NCBI GenBank assembly: GCA_018623655.1
Contig: JAAZVG010000027.1
Location: forward strand, 1-13,996
Source: Flavobacteriaceae bacterium
Lineage (GTDB): Bacteria > Bacteroidota > Bacteroidia > Flavobacteriales > Flavobacteriaceae
Length of the DNA: 13,996 nt
Reading direction: 5' to 3'
A program made the position numbers and the translations under genes. The notes under the pieces are model-generated. The model was not told where the DNA came from and ran no database searches. It saw only the letters and a program-made list of their open reading frames with translations. Shown in pieces: positions 6,022 through 13,996 of the stretch (within the stretch, counting starts at the first letter, position 1; every line of letters begins with the position of its first letter).

Positions 6022-8562
6022 TTATGGATTTCCGAATTCAAATTCTTCACCACCTCCACCTTGTTCCATATTTGGTCTTCTTCGGTTATTTTTTTGACCT
6101 TCTTGTTCGTTGAAACGATATCTAAAGGTTAGGGTAGTTTGACGTTGTCTCCATTGACTTTCACTTTCAGTAAAAACGTTAAATGTTCTAGTTTCTGATA
6201 TACGTTTTCTCTGATTAAAAAGATCGCTTACATTAAATGAAATAGATCCTTTATCATTGAGAATTTCTTTACTCATTGCTAGATTTACCGACAATATCCC
6301 TTTGTTCTTCCCTTGTGGGTTAACCGATGGTCCCCTGTAGAATGCATTGGTTTGAAAGTTGATTTTTCCAGGAAGTGGAAATTGCCCACTTATTCTACTG
6401 AACCAACTGAAGTTCTCCGTATCAAAGTTTTGTGTTATCTCTTCGCCTAAACTATTAGTATAAGAGAAATTACCTTGTAATTGTTGTTGAAATACATTAA
6501 CATTCCAAGAGAATCTCATACCGCGTTTTGGAGAGTAAGAAGTGGTTAATTCTCCACCATATCGGTACTCAGTCGCAAGATTTATAGGGCTTCTGAGCTG
6601 CACGGGAACACTTACAATCTCACCATCACCGGTATCAATTTCTACGAAATCTCCAGTCTCTTGAACAACAAATTGAAACACACCCGTACTCTTGTTATAG
6701 TAAGCAGAGGTATTCAATGTTAGTTTTCCAAAGCGCTTTAGATAACCTAAATCAAATGCACCAGAGTAGGTAGGGTCAAGATCGGGATTACCAACAAATA
6801 GATTGGTATTACTATTTCGACGTACAAAAGGGTTAATAAACCAAGATCTAGGTCTTCTAAGACGTCTACTGTAGCTTAGCGTAAGTTGCTCGGTTTCAGA
6901 AAATTCATACCCTAAAAATAGAGAAGGAAACCAATTCGTGTATTCTTTTTTGTTATTGTCTTGTCCAAAATCACCCGATGAATTAACAGTAATTGCCGAA
7001 TTTTCGACACGTAGTCCACCTAATAATGAAACCTTTCCAAATTTGTTACCTAATTGAACGTATCCCGCATTCACGTACTCTTTATACACTAATTGATTAC
7101 TAGTGTTAGGGTCTCTAAAGAGGGGGCCGTTAGCTTCTTCTTGTAGTTGTAGTTCAAAATCGGTATAGAAGTCGTTAAAAGTTCCCCGATATCCAAATTC
7201 AAATTGCCCACTGTTATTTTCTCCGATTGGGTTGACATAATCGAATTGGAATAAACGATTAATCTGTTCTTCACTGCTGTAAGTTGCCTCTGAAGGAATA
7301 AAGATGGTTTCGTCACTTAAAACACTTTCATCAATTCCTGAGTTAGCTATTTCTTCTCCAGTAGAATATTGAAAATCAGCCGTTAATTTTTGACCGTCCT
7401 TCTTGAAATCTTTCACGAAATTCGCTGAATACTGATAAGTAACATCGGTTTCATCTCCAAAATTCAATCGCAATCTTGAAATCGTTGGGAGGCGATCATT
7501 GTCGTAATTAAAAAATTCAACGGTGCTCAAATTTTCCCCATCACTATTCCTGTAAAAAAAGGTTTGCGTAAAGGAAGTCTTTCTGTCTAAAAGGAGTTCT
7601 AGCCCAATATTGGTGTTAAACCCTTCGCGAATACGTTCATTTCTTCCGAACTCATCTTGGTAACTAGCAATGCTGCCATCGCGGTTAAAGTTGGTTTGAA
7701 GATTGGAAGAATTTCCGGGGTTATTGTTACTTCGGTATGAAGTGTTTGAGAATAAGTTGAATGATTTTCTTCTGAGGTTTAAGTTTAAGTTACTACCTGT
7801 ATTTTCAGGAGTTCCCACATTTACGGTGACCGATCCGTTTAAACCTTTTGTTTTTTCTTGTCTTAAGACAATATTTAGGATTCCTGCTGTTCCTTCTGCA
7901 TCATATCTAGCAGATGGATTCGTAATCACTTCTACCTTCTCTATGGCTTCTGCGGGTAGTTGACGGAGTGCGTCATTACTCAAACCTGAGAGGGCAGATG
8001 GTTTCCCATTGATTAAAATACGCACACTTTCATTACCTCTAAGTGAGATGTTACCCTCTACGTCAACGCTTACTGAAGGCACGTTGTCAAGCACATCAGT
8101 AACCGATCCTCCCTTAACAGTTAGGTCTTGCCCTACATTATAAACTTTTTTATCCAGTCTTAATTCAACGGTAGTTCGTTCTGCAACAACTTCAACTTCC
8201 TCAAGCTGAGCGACATCTGCCTCAAGCGCGATTTGACCTAAATCGGTAGAGGCCGTAATTCTCACATTTTCTTGTGAATAGGTTTTGAATGATAAAAATT
8301 CTACACGGATATGATACAGTCCTGGTAGCGTTTCTACCGAAAATTTTCCTGACTCATTGGTGATACCTCCGGTAACCCGATCAGGCATTCGAACACTTTG
8401 TAATACTAGAGTGGCATATTCTAAAGGTTGCCCACTGTCTTTATCGACTACGTTTCCGGTAATAGTAATAGGAGTCATCGTCGACATTTGACGGTTTGAC
8501 CCTTGGGCCTTTGCACTAAGTATTCCAAGAACACAGAAAAGTGCGATGAAGTATTTTCTCAT
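6022..8562 (-). CDS. TonB-dependent receptor / outer membrane beta-barrel family protein
   Basis: An outer-membrane receptor, predicted to take up an unidentified ligand with TonB energy. The 846 residues contain: signal peptide 1-19 (cleavage after AKA, mature protein starting QGSN); a carboxypeptidase-regulatory-like beta-sandwich at about 33-115 (TGNVVDKDSGQPLEYATL...); a linker with EEVEVVAER (121-129); a plug domain at about 145-235 with ILINGKPSAL and EVITNPSARYDAEGTAGILNI; and a barrel rich in alternating aromatic strands. The layout matches the PF14905-type Bacteroidota barrels rather than SusC. The last barrel strand (TTLTFRYRF) is followed by about 29 hydrophilic residues rich in Asn, Arg and Gly (GGGGEEFEF), so the protein does not end on the usual terminal aromatic. 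No SusD or other substrate gene is adjacent. It starts 11 nt after the secreted protein and is probably co-transcribed with it. Confidence 0.92.
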   Translation of the reverse strand: MRKYFIALFCVLGILSAKAQGSNRQMSTMTPITITGNVVDKDSGQPLEYATLVLQSVRMPDRVTGGITNESGKFSVETLPGLYHIRVEFLSFKTYSQENVRITASTDLGQIALEADVAQLEEVEVVAERTTVELRLDKKVYNVGQDLTVKGGSVTDVLDNVPSVSVDVEGNISLRGNESVRILINGKPSALSGLSNDALRQLPAEAIEKVEVITNPSARYDAEGTAGILNIVLRQEKTKGLNGSVTVNVGTPENTGSNLNLNLRRKSFNLFSNTSYRSNNNPGNSSNLQTNFNRDGSIASYQDEFGRNERIREGFNTNIGLELLLDRKTSFTQTFFYRNSDGENLSTVEFFNYDNDRLPTISRLRLNFGDETDVTYQYSANFVKDFKKDGQKLTADFQYSTGEEIANSGIDESVLSDETIFIPSEATYSSEEQINRLFQFDYVNPIGENNSGQFEFGYRGTFNDFYTDFELQLQEEANGPLFRDPNTSNQLVYKEYVNAGYVQLGNKFGKVSLLGGLRVENSAITVNSSGDFGQDNNKKEYTNWFPSLFLGYEFSETEQLTLSYSRRLRRPRSWFINPFVRRNSNTNLFVGNPDLDPTYSGAFDLGYLKRFGKLTLNTSAYYNKSTGVFQFVVQETGDFVEIDTGDGEIVSVPVQLRSPINLATEYRYGGELTTSYSPKRGMRFSWNVNVFQQQLQGNFSYTNSLGEEITQNFDTENFSWFSRISGQFPLPGKINFQTNAFYRGPSVNPQGKNKGILSVNLAMSKEILNDKGSISFNVSDLFNQRKRISETRTFNVFTESESQWRQRQTTLTFRYRFNEQEGQKNNRRRPNMEQGGGGEEFEFGNP

Positions 8563-8573
8563 TAAGAATTAAT

Positions 8574-9080
8574 TCAGCTCTTCTTTTTTTTCTTTTTTCT
8601 TTTCTTTTCTGAATTATCCTTTAGCTTTTTGAAATTACGTTCTTTTAGTTCTAAGAGTTTTTCGTAGGTAGCCAACGACAATTCTGTTTTCAATCGCTCG
8701 TTTTCTAAGTCATTTAGTTTTCGAAACGATTCAGACAGTGTCTTTGGATCACCTTTTAAGATCTGCAACTCAATTCTCTTTTTAGTGAATTCGAGCACAA
8801 TTGATCTCAGAATGGCTTCTTCAAATGGGTCAATTACTAGGACTTCTTTAACCTTAACCATTTCAAGTTCGGTAATTTCTTCAGCGGTTAAAGGAGCATC
8901 AGGTTCAGCAGCTACATTCGCTCTTGGTACACTGCTTCGCATTCTACCCATTCCACTGTAGGGGTTATATCCATAACCACCGAAACCACCCATTCCAAAT
9001 TGTCCTTGGACACTTTCTAGACTTCCTAGAACCAATAACAATGCCAAAACAATTTTGGGAACGTTAAATTTTTTTTTCAT
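8574..9080 (-). CDS. Secreted protein of unknown function with Gly-rich head and poly-Lys tail (168 aa)
   Basis: The chosen start, ATG at 9080, gives a clean signal peptide: KKK-containing n-region, hydrophobic IVLALLLVLG, cleavage after SVQG (26), mature protein beginning QFGMGG. An upstream ATG at 9101 would overlap prfB and put seven extra residues before the signal, so I reject it. After the signal come a Gly/Tyr/Met-rich stretch (27-47), a low-complexity spacer, a charged helical region (about 65-155, with DPFEEAILRSIVLEFTKKRIELQ resembling a helical-hairpin fold), and a terminal Lys/Arg run ending in six lysines and Ser. I recognise no enzyme motif; location is periplasm or outer membrane by inference. 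It lies 10 nt after prfB and 11 nt before the receptor, suggesting one transcript and perhaps a role with the receptor. Confidence 0.82.
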   Translation of the reverse strand: MKKKFNVPKIVLALLLVLGSLESVQGQFGMGGFGGYGYNPYSGMGRMRSSVPRANVAAEPDAPLTAEEITELEMVKVKEVLVIDPFEEAILRSIVLEFTKKRIELQILKGDPKTLSESFRKLNDLENERLKTELSLATYEKLLELKERNFKKLKDNSEKKRKKKKKKS

Positions 9081-9090
9081 GCGGATATTT

Positions 9091-10198
9091 TTAAAATTCA
9101 TCTTCGGTTTGTTTTTGTCCGTTAGACATGAGAAATGCTTTTAAGAAAAGGTCAATTTCTCCATTCATTACTGCTTCAACATTACCCGTTTCAACGCTAG
9201 TACGAACATCTTTTACTAGTTTATAGGGTTGCATCACATAATTTCTAATCTGAGAACCCCATTCAATCTTCATCTTAGAGTCTTCGATTTCACGACGGGC
9301 TTCCATTCTCTTTCGTAGTTCGATTTCATAAAGTTGAGATCGTAACATTTGCATGGCTGTAGCTCTATTGTCGTGCTGAGAACGAGATTCAGAACAGCTG
9401 ATTTGAATACCTGTCGGTTTATGAACCAATTGTACTTTAGTTTCTACTTTGTTTACATTCTGTCCGCCAGCACCGCTAGATCTAGCCGTTGTGATTTCAA
9501 TATCTGCAGGGTTAACTTCAATAGAAATACTGTCATCAACTAAAGGATATACATAAACCGAGGCAAACGAAGTATGTCTCTTAGCGTTACTGTCAAAAGG
9601 AGATATGCGCACAAGTCTATGCACACCGTTTTCTCCTTTGAGCCAGCCAAATGCGAAAGGACCATTAATTTCGATAGTAACGGTTTTTATTCCCGCAACA
9701 TCTCCTTCTTGAAAGTTGAGTTCTTTGACACTGTATCCTTGCGAATTAGCCCACATCAAATACATCCTCATTAGCATTGATGCCCAATCACAACTTTCTG
9801 TACCACCAGCCCCAGCGGTTATTTGAAGGACAGCGGTTAAATCATCACCCTCTTCTGAAAGCATGTTCTTAAACTCTAAATCCTCAATTTGTTTTTCGAG
9901 TTCCTCTAATGCTTTGTTGACATCATTTTCGGTAGCTTCTCCGAGTGAGATAAACTCTGCAAGAACTTCTACTTCGCTGTAGCGTTCTTCAGCTTCCTTA
10001 AACTGGGCTACCCATGATTCAAGAATTTTGAGCTTCTTCATCTGCTCTTGTGCTGACTTGGGGTCATCCCAAAAACCAGCTACCAAAGTTTTTTCAGTCT
10101 CATTTTCGATAGCAATTTTTTTGCCATCTATGTCAAAGATACCTCCTTAACGCACCTAGGCGTTCAAAAAGATCTTTTTGTCGTTCTGTTCGACTCAT
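9091..10198 (-). CDS. prfB: Peptide chain release factor 2, expressed by programmed +1 frameshift
   Basis: RF2 recognises UGA and UAA in the ribosomal A site and triggers hydrolysis of peptidyl-tRNA. The gene is in two frames: codons 1-21 from ATG at 10198 (MSRTERQKDLFERLGALRRYL), then in-frame TGA (10135-10133), and after a +1 shift on CTT the frame continues DIDGKKIA... to the stop at 9091-9093, for 368 residues (E. coli 365). Motifs: the anticodon-like SPF (199-201) that defines RF2 rather than RF1, and the catalytic GGQ (244-246) in SGAGGQNVNK. The downstream frame alone begins at a TTG (10086) and lacks 37 residues, so it is not the real start. It is the first gene of a probable transcript with the secreted protein and the receptor. 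The frameshift gives autoregulation: low RF2 means slower UGA reading and more frameshifting. Confidence 0.96.
10132..10147 (-). promoter_or_regulatory. prfB programmed +1 frameshift site (AGGAGGTATCTTTGAC)
   Basis: Read on the minus strand, a Shine-Dalgarno-like AGGAGG lies three bases (TAT) before CTT, which is followed by the in-frame stop TGA and a C. This is the known RF2 recoding arrangement: SD-like element, slippery CUU, weak UGA C context. The tRNA-Leu slips from CUU to UUU while UGA waits for RF2. In E. coli the SD-like element has the same three-base spacing from CUU. The reading frame downstream of the shift matches RF2 immediately. Confidence 0.96.
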
Positions 10199-10223
10199 AG
10201 CTACTTGGTAAGAATTTCAATGG

Positions 10224-10231
10224 CAAAAATA
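10224..10231 (-). promoter_or_regulatory. Candidate -7 box for prfB (TATTTTTG)
   Basis: TATTTTTG on the minus strand fits TAnnTTTG and lies 25 nt before the prfB ATG. A matching TTG -33 was not found at 17-23 nt spacing, so support is weak. It sits in the 95-nt divergent gap shared with the zinc protease gene. Confidence 0.3.
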
Positions 10232-10293
10232 CTTATTAGTCTCCTGCTATTGTCTAAAAATTGAATAATTTAAACCCTTCAATTTATTATCAA

Positions 10294-12729
10294 ATGAAAA
10301 GGCTACATCTTTTAAAAACGTTTTTCTTGTTTGTTTTTATTCCGTCAGCACTCCTTGCACAAGACTTCAATATTGTTAAGGATTTAAAGGCTATCCCCGG
10401 ATTTTTGACTACTTATTACGATGATTCAGAGGATCGCTTATTTATGAAGGTTGATCGTCTCGAGGAAGAACTATTATATGTTACTGCTCTTAGTAGTGGG
10501 GTTGGTAGTAATGATATCGGTCTCGATAGGGGGCAACTAGGTGCGACCAAAGTTGTTTATTTCAAAAAGGCCGGTAATAAATTACTTCTTATAGAACCTA
10601 ATCAGGATTATCGTGCACTTAGTGAAAATGTTCTTGAAAAAGCTTCTGTAAATCAGGCTTTTGCTAAATCTGTAATCGCTGGATTTACCATTCTGGAAAC
10701 GGCCGAAGATGGATCTTTTCTTATCGACTTAAATCCTTTATTGTTAAGAGATGCTCATGGAGTTATTGATCGTTTATCGGCTACTCGTCAAGGAAATTAT
10801 CAACTAGATTTATCACGTTCTGCGCATCACAGAGCGCGCTCGAAGTCATTTGAAAAGAATATTTTGATAGATGTTTTGTTGACCTTCTCAGGTAAACCTA
10901 AGAGTTACGAAATAAGGTCAGTTACCCCTGATGCAAGCTTAGTGAGTGTAACTCAAATGCACTCGTTCATTGAATTACCCGAATTGGGTGGGTTTGAGAT
11001 GAGATCTTTTGACGCTAGATCGGGTGCTTATCCGTTCCGATTTTTCGACTATGCTTCGCCGGTGAATGGAGGTACAGCTAAAGATTTTATTCGCAGACAC
11101 CGATTAGAGAAAAAAGATCCCAATGCAGCGATAAGTGAGGCAATAGAGCCTATTGTTTATTATTTAGATAATGGTACACCAGAACCTGTTAGAACCGCTC
11201 TTTTAGAAGGTGGTCGTTGGTGGAACCAGGCTTTTGAAGCCATCGGATACAAAGATGCTTTTCAAGTGAAAATGCTTCCAGACGATGCTGACCCTTTAGA
11301 TATTCGATATAACGTAATTCAATGGGTTCATCGATCCACAAGAGGTTGGAGTTATGGTTCGAGTGTTACCGACCCTAGATCCGGTGAAATATTGAAAGGG
11401 CATGTAAGCCTTGGTAGCCTCCGAATTCGTCAAGATTATCTTATTGCTCAAGGTCTTTATAATCAACCTTACAACAAATTAAGTATCCACGAGCAAACCA
11501 TGTTAGATATGGCCCTGAATCGTATCAGACAGTTATCTGCTCATGAAATTGGTCACACTTTAGGTTTTGCGCACAATTTTGCTGCGAGTACAAATGATCG
11601 TGCTTCGGTAATGGATTATCCACATCCGCTGGTTTTAGAAGGAGCTGGAGATCAATTTGATTTTAGTGAAGCCTATGATATAGGAATAGGAGCCTGGGAT
11701 AAAGTTTCTGTTGCCTATGCCTATAGCGACTTCGGTGATGGTATTGATGAAAGTCAAGCGTTGCAGGAGATTTTAGAAAGTGCTGAGAAGGCAGGATTAC
11801 GATATTTAACCGATTCAGATGCACGACCAGCTGGATCTGCAAGTGCTACGGCTCATCTTTGGGACAATGGAACCGATATTACTGAAGAATTGTATCGTTT
11901 ACTCGATCTAAGAGCGAAGGCAATTAGTCGTTTTTCATTGGACAATGTCCCTGAGCATTCCCCTATGGCATTTTTAGAAGATGTTTTTGTTCCTTTATAT
12001 TTTGCGCACCGGTATCAAACCGAAGCGGTTTCTAAGTTAATAGGTGGTATTGATTATAGTTATTCATACACAGATGCAACGGAGTTTCACCATCAGGTAA
12101 GTCGAAAAGATCAAGAAAAAGCACTGAAGGCGCTAATTAGAACGCTTGACCCTGAAGTTTTGGAAATCCCCGAGTATTTACGATCGATTTTTGGTCCTAG
12201 AACCTATGGTTATGGTCGAACCCGTGAGTCTTTCGAATCTAAATTGGGCGTGGCTTTCGACCCGTTGGCAGCAGCCGAGACCGCAGCCTCAACAACCTTA
12301 AAATTATTATTGCATCCAGAAAGAGCCAATCGGGTCTATCAACAGGGTTTATTTGACAAAAACCAATTATCTCTTCAAGAGATGATTAAATCGCTTCTAG
12401 ACGCAACGGTTCGAAACATGAATTCGAAAGATCGGTATTACAACGCTGTAGAAGAGATTGTGGCTTGGCAAACTTTAGATGAACTCATGAAGTTGTCTTC
12501 TTCAGAGAAGGTTTATCCGCAGGTAACCGAAGTTATTTTATTAGAAATGATGCGTCTTAAAACTCATCTTGAAAATAGTGCAACGGATCCCACAGCTATA
12601 TACCTAAAAAAGCAAGTAGAACGTTTTATTGGTAATCCCACCGGATACAAGTCTAATGAGTCGTCTGTTCGAATACCTGACGGATCTCCAATAGGACAAG
12701 AGGCAATGTGTAATTTTAGTTGGAATTAA
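10294..12729 (+). CDS. Secreted zinc-dependent metalloprotease (metzincin-like, DUF5117-type family)
   Basis: A predicted exported peptidase of 811 residues. A signal peptide occupies 1-22 (KR...LLKTFFLFVFIPSALLA, then QDF). The zinc site is HEIGHTLGFAH (417-427), the full metzincin pattern HExxHxxGxxH with Glu418 as catalytic base, followed by a Met-turn VMDYP around Met440. The overall order (N-terminal beta-rich domain, protease core, helical C-terminal domain) and the segment RWWNQAFEAIGYKDAF match the Bacteroidota zinc-dependent metalloproteases carrying DUF5117/DUF4953 domains. It lacks the Por secretion C-terminal domain, so it probably stays periplasmic or membrane-associated. The frame is open from a TTG at 10261, but ATG 10294 is chosen because it leads directly into the signal peptide. 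The stop is 4 nt before the next peptidase gene. Substrate is unknown. Confidence 0.9.
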   Translation: MKRLHLLKTFFLFVFIPSALLAQDFNIVKDLKAIPGFLTTYYDDSEDRLFMKVDRLEEELLYVTALSSGVGSNDIGLDRGQLGATKVVYFKKAGNKLLLIEPNQDYRALSENVLEKASVNQAFAKSVIAGFTILETAEDGSFLIDLNPLLLRDAHGVIDRLSATRQGNYQLDLSRSAHHRARSKSFEKNILIDVLLTFSGKPKSYEIRSVTPDASLVSVTQMHSFIELPELGGFEMRSFDARSGAYPFRFFDYASPVNGGTAKDFIRRHRLEKKDPNAAISEAIEPIVYYLDNGTPEPVRTALLEGGRWWNQAFEAIGYKDAFQVKMLPDDADPLDIRYNVIQWVHRSTRGWSYGSSVTDPRSGEILKGHVSLGSLRIRQDYLIAQGLYNQPYNKLSIHEQTMLDMALNRIRQLSAHEIGHTLGFAHNFAASTNDRASVMDYPHPLVLEGAGDQFDFSEAYDIGIGAWDKVSVAYAYSDFGDGIDESQALQEILESAEKAGLRYLTDSDARPAGSASATAHLWDNGTDITEELYRLLDLRAKAISRFSLDNVPEHSPMAFLEDVFVPLYFAHRYQTEAVSKLIGGIDYSYSYTDATEFHHQVSRKDQEKALKALIRTLDPEVLEIPEYLRSIFGPRTYGYGRTRESFESKLGVAFDPLAAAETAASTTLKLLLHPERANRVYQQGLFDKNQLSLQEMIKSLLDATVRNMNSKDRYYNAVEEIVAWQTLDELMKLSSSEKVYPQVTEVILLEMMRLKTHLENSATDPTAIYLKKQVERFIGNPTGYKSNESSVRIPDGSPIGQEAMCNFSWN

Positions 12730-12733
12730 TTTA

Positions 12734-13996
12734 GTGGAGCACCGTAATACACCCCCCAAAGCACCGAAGTACCCAAAGAAAATAGTACAACATAATCATG
12801 AAAGGGACGATCCTTTTTATTGGATGTGTGATCGTGACCATCCTGAGCTTTTAGACTATCTCAAGAAGGAAAACGAATATTTTAATCGCGATACTGCACA
12901 TCTTGAACCTTTTAGGGAATCTCTTTACAAGGAGATGAGAAGTCGAATTAAGGAGGACGATCGTTCGCTTCCACTTTTCAAAAATGGTTTTTGGTATCAA
13001 AGTGAATATAAGGAGGGTAAAGAGTATCCAATTTATTCCCGTTTTAAAAGCGAGAATGGCGAGGGTAAGGAGTTGCTATTCGATGTTAATGAGCTTGCTT
13101 CTTCCTTTTCGTATTACCATTTTAAAGGACTGAAAGTGAGTCCTGATAATCAACTTGCATTATACGCAGAGGATATTGTTTCGCGAAGACAGTATACTCT
13201 TAAAATTAAAAATTTAGAGACAGGCCAGTTATTAGACGATGTCATTGAAAATACCACTGGAACCGCTTGCTGGGCCTCTGATAATAAAACGTTTTTTTAT
13301 GTAAAAAAGGACCCAAAAACCCTTCGAAGTTATCGAGTCTATCGTCATCAAATAGGCCAAACCTCAGAAGAAGATGATTTAGTGTTTGAAGAGCAGGACG
13401 AAACTTTTAATGTGGGGGTTTTTAAGCCAAAAAGTGAAGATTACATTTTCATTGTTTCGTCTTCAACGTTAACCACAGAATATCGCTTTATAAAATCGAA
13501 TGATCCTAACTCCCAATTCCAAATTTTTTCAAAGAGAGAGCGTGGATTAGAATATAGCCTTGATCACTACGAAGATCATTTCTATCTGCTTACAAATAAG
13601 GATGGGGCAACGAATTTCAAATTGATGAAAACATCAATTTCGGCAACTGAAAGTGACCATTGGGAAACGTTTATTCCGCACCGCCCAGAGATTCTTTTAG
13701 AAGATGTAGAGTTTTTTGAAAAATTTTATGTGCTATCTGAGCGTAAGAGGGGATTGACTTACCTTCAGATTTATCAATGGGATGATCATTCGTTCTATAC
13801 GGTTGCTATGGAAGGCGAGACTTATGTATGCGATATTCATGAAAATCCAGAATTTAAAACGACCAAACTACGCTATTATTACAATTCAATGACCCTCCCG
13901 GGGAGTATCTATGAAATAGATATGGAAACCCGTGAAACTCGATTGCTAAAACAGCAGGAAGTATTGGGGGGGTATACTCCCTCAGATTATATCTCC
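12734..13996 (+). CDS. Oligopeptidase B-like S9A serine peptidase, N-terminal part (3' end outside window)
   Basis: The frame is open for 421 codons to the window edge; full-length oligopeptidase B proteins have about 680-710 residues. The N-terminus (residues about 21-48, HNHERDDPFYWM...LLDYLKKENEYF) is the typical start of S9A peptidases, followed by a beta-propeller segment with repeated strands. At the edge, LKQQEVLGGYTPSDYIS is the conserved link into the alpha/beta-hydrolase domain, so the Ser-Asp-His triad lies beyond the window and cannot be checked. The family cleaves short peptides after basic residues, usually in the cytoplasm. No signal peptide is seen. The start is GTG at 12734, four bases after the protease stop; no ATG occurs upstream of the conserved region. 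Close spacing indicates an operon of two peptidases. Prolyl oligopeptidase is less likely given the start and link motifs. Confidence 0.88.
   Translation, partial: MEHRNTPPKAPKYPKKIVQHNHERDDPFYWMCDRDHPELLDYLKKENEYFNRDTAHLEPFRESLYKEMRSRIKEDDRSLPLFKNGFWYQSEYKEGKEYPIYSRFKSENGEGKELLFDVNELASSFSYYHFKGLKVSPDNQLALYAEDIVSRRQYTLKIKNLETGQLLDDVIENTTGTACWASDNKTFFYVKKDPKTLRSYRVYRHQIGQTSEEDDLVFEEQDETFNVGVFKPKSEDYIFIVSSSTLTTEYRFIKSNDPNSQFQIFSKRERGLEYSLDHYEDHFYLLTNKDGATNFKLMKTSISATESDHWETFIPHRPEILLEDVEFFEKFYVLSERKRGLTYLQIYQWDDHSFYTVAMEGETYVCDIHENPEFKTTKLRYYYNSMTLPGSIYEIDMETRETRLLKQQEVLGGYTPSDYIS

Noticed and set aside
7703..7963. Plus-strand ORF opposite the receptor plug and barrel
   Set aside because: Antisense to the conserved TNPSARYDAEGTAG plug motif; no promoter or independent signal.
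9080..9101. Upstream ATG (9101) for the secreted protein, overlapping prfB
   Set aside because: It adds MNFKNIR before an otherwise ideal signal peptide; the ATG at 9080 gives a standard Lys-rich n-region and a 10-nt gap to prfB.
10261..10293. TTG-initiated extension of the zinc protease and an imperfect palindrome around it
   Set aside because: The extension would put 11 polar residues before the signal peptide; the palindrome is AT-rich and imperfect, so I do not call an operator.
1..13996. Search for mobile elements, CRISPR repeats, tRNA or rRNA genes, defence genes
   Set aside because: No transposase, integrase, repeat-spacer pattern, cloverleaf or recognisable defence domain was seen; gene order and base use look like normal chromosome throughout.

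Overview
The window looks like an ordinary chromosomal segment from a member of the Bacteroidota, probably Flavobacteriales. The reasons are low G+C, promoter-like TAnnTTTG -7 boxes, genes without Shine-Dalgarno sequences, a TonB-dependent receptor with an N-terminal carboxypeptidase-regulatory-like domain, and protein sequences of flavobacterial type (EttA, RF2, acyl-CoA carboxylase). I see no rRNA, tRNA, CRISPR array, insertion sequence, phage gene or defence system.

Layout from left to right. Positions 1-1272 (minus) hold the N-terminal 424 codons of a biotin-dependent acyl-CoA carboxylase beta subunit, closest in motifs to 3-methylcrotonyl-CoA carboxylase; its 3' end lies outside the window. 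Divergent from it (plus) are a 61-residue two-helix membrane protein and ettA, spaced as an operon. Next (plus) comes a 290-residue envelope coiled-coil protein of unknown function with its own promoter. A strong bidirectional terminator separates it from convergent fumC (minus). Divergent from fumC is an unrecognised 56-residue single-span membrane protein (5790-5960). It ends at a second bidirectional terminator shared with a convergent minus-strand cluster of prfB, a secreted 168-residue protein of unknown function and a TonB-dependent/outer-membrane beta-barrel receptor. The right end (plus) carries a secreted metzincin-like zinc protease followed 4 nt later by the first 421 codons of an oligopeptidase B-like S9 peptidase, cut by the window edge.

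The most informative feature is in prfB. The reading frame is not one continuous ORF. A 21-codon zero-frame segment starting at 10198 ends in AGGAGG-TAT-CTT-TGA-C, the classical RF2 autoregulatory +1 frameshift site, and the 368-residue protein is made only after the shift. An annotation that uses only the downstream frame would start at a false TTG and lose 37 residues. The site also depends on a Shine-Dalgarno-like element in a phylum that hardly uses such elements for initiation.

The genes mostly do housekeeping work: translation (ettA, prfB), central metabolism (fumC, acyl-CoA carboxylase) and envelope uptake or proteolysis (receptor, zinc protease, oligopeptidase B). I did not find a convincing new multi-gene system. 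The less understood items are the two small membrane proteins, the secreted protein between prfB and the receptor, and the coiled-coil protein.
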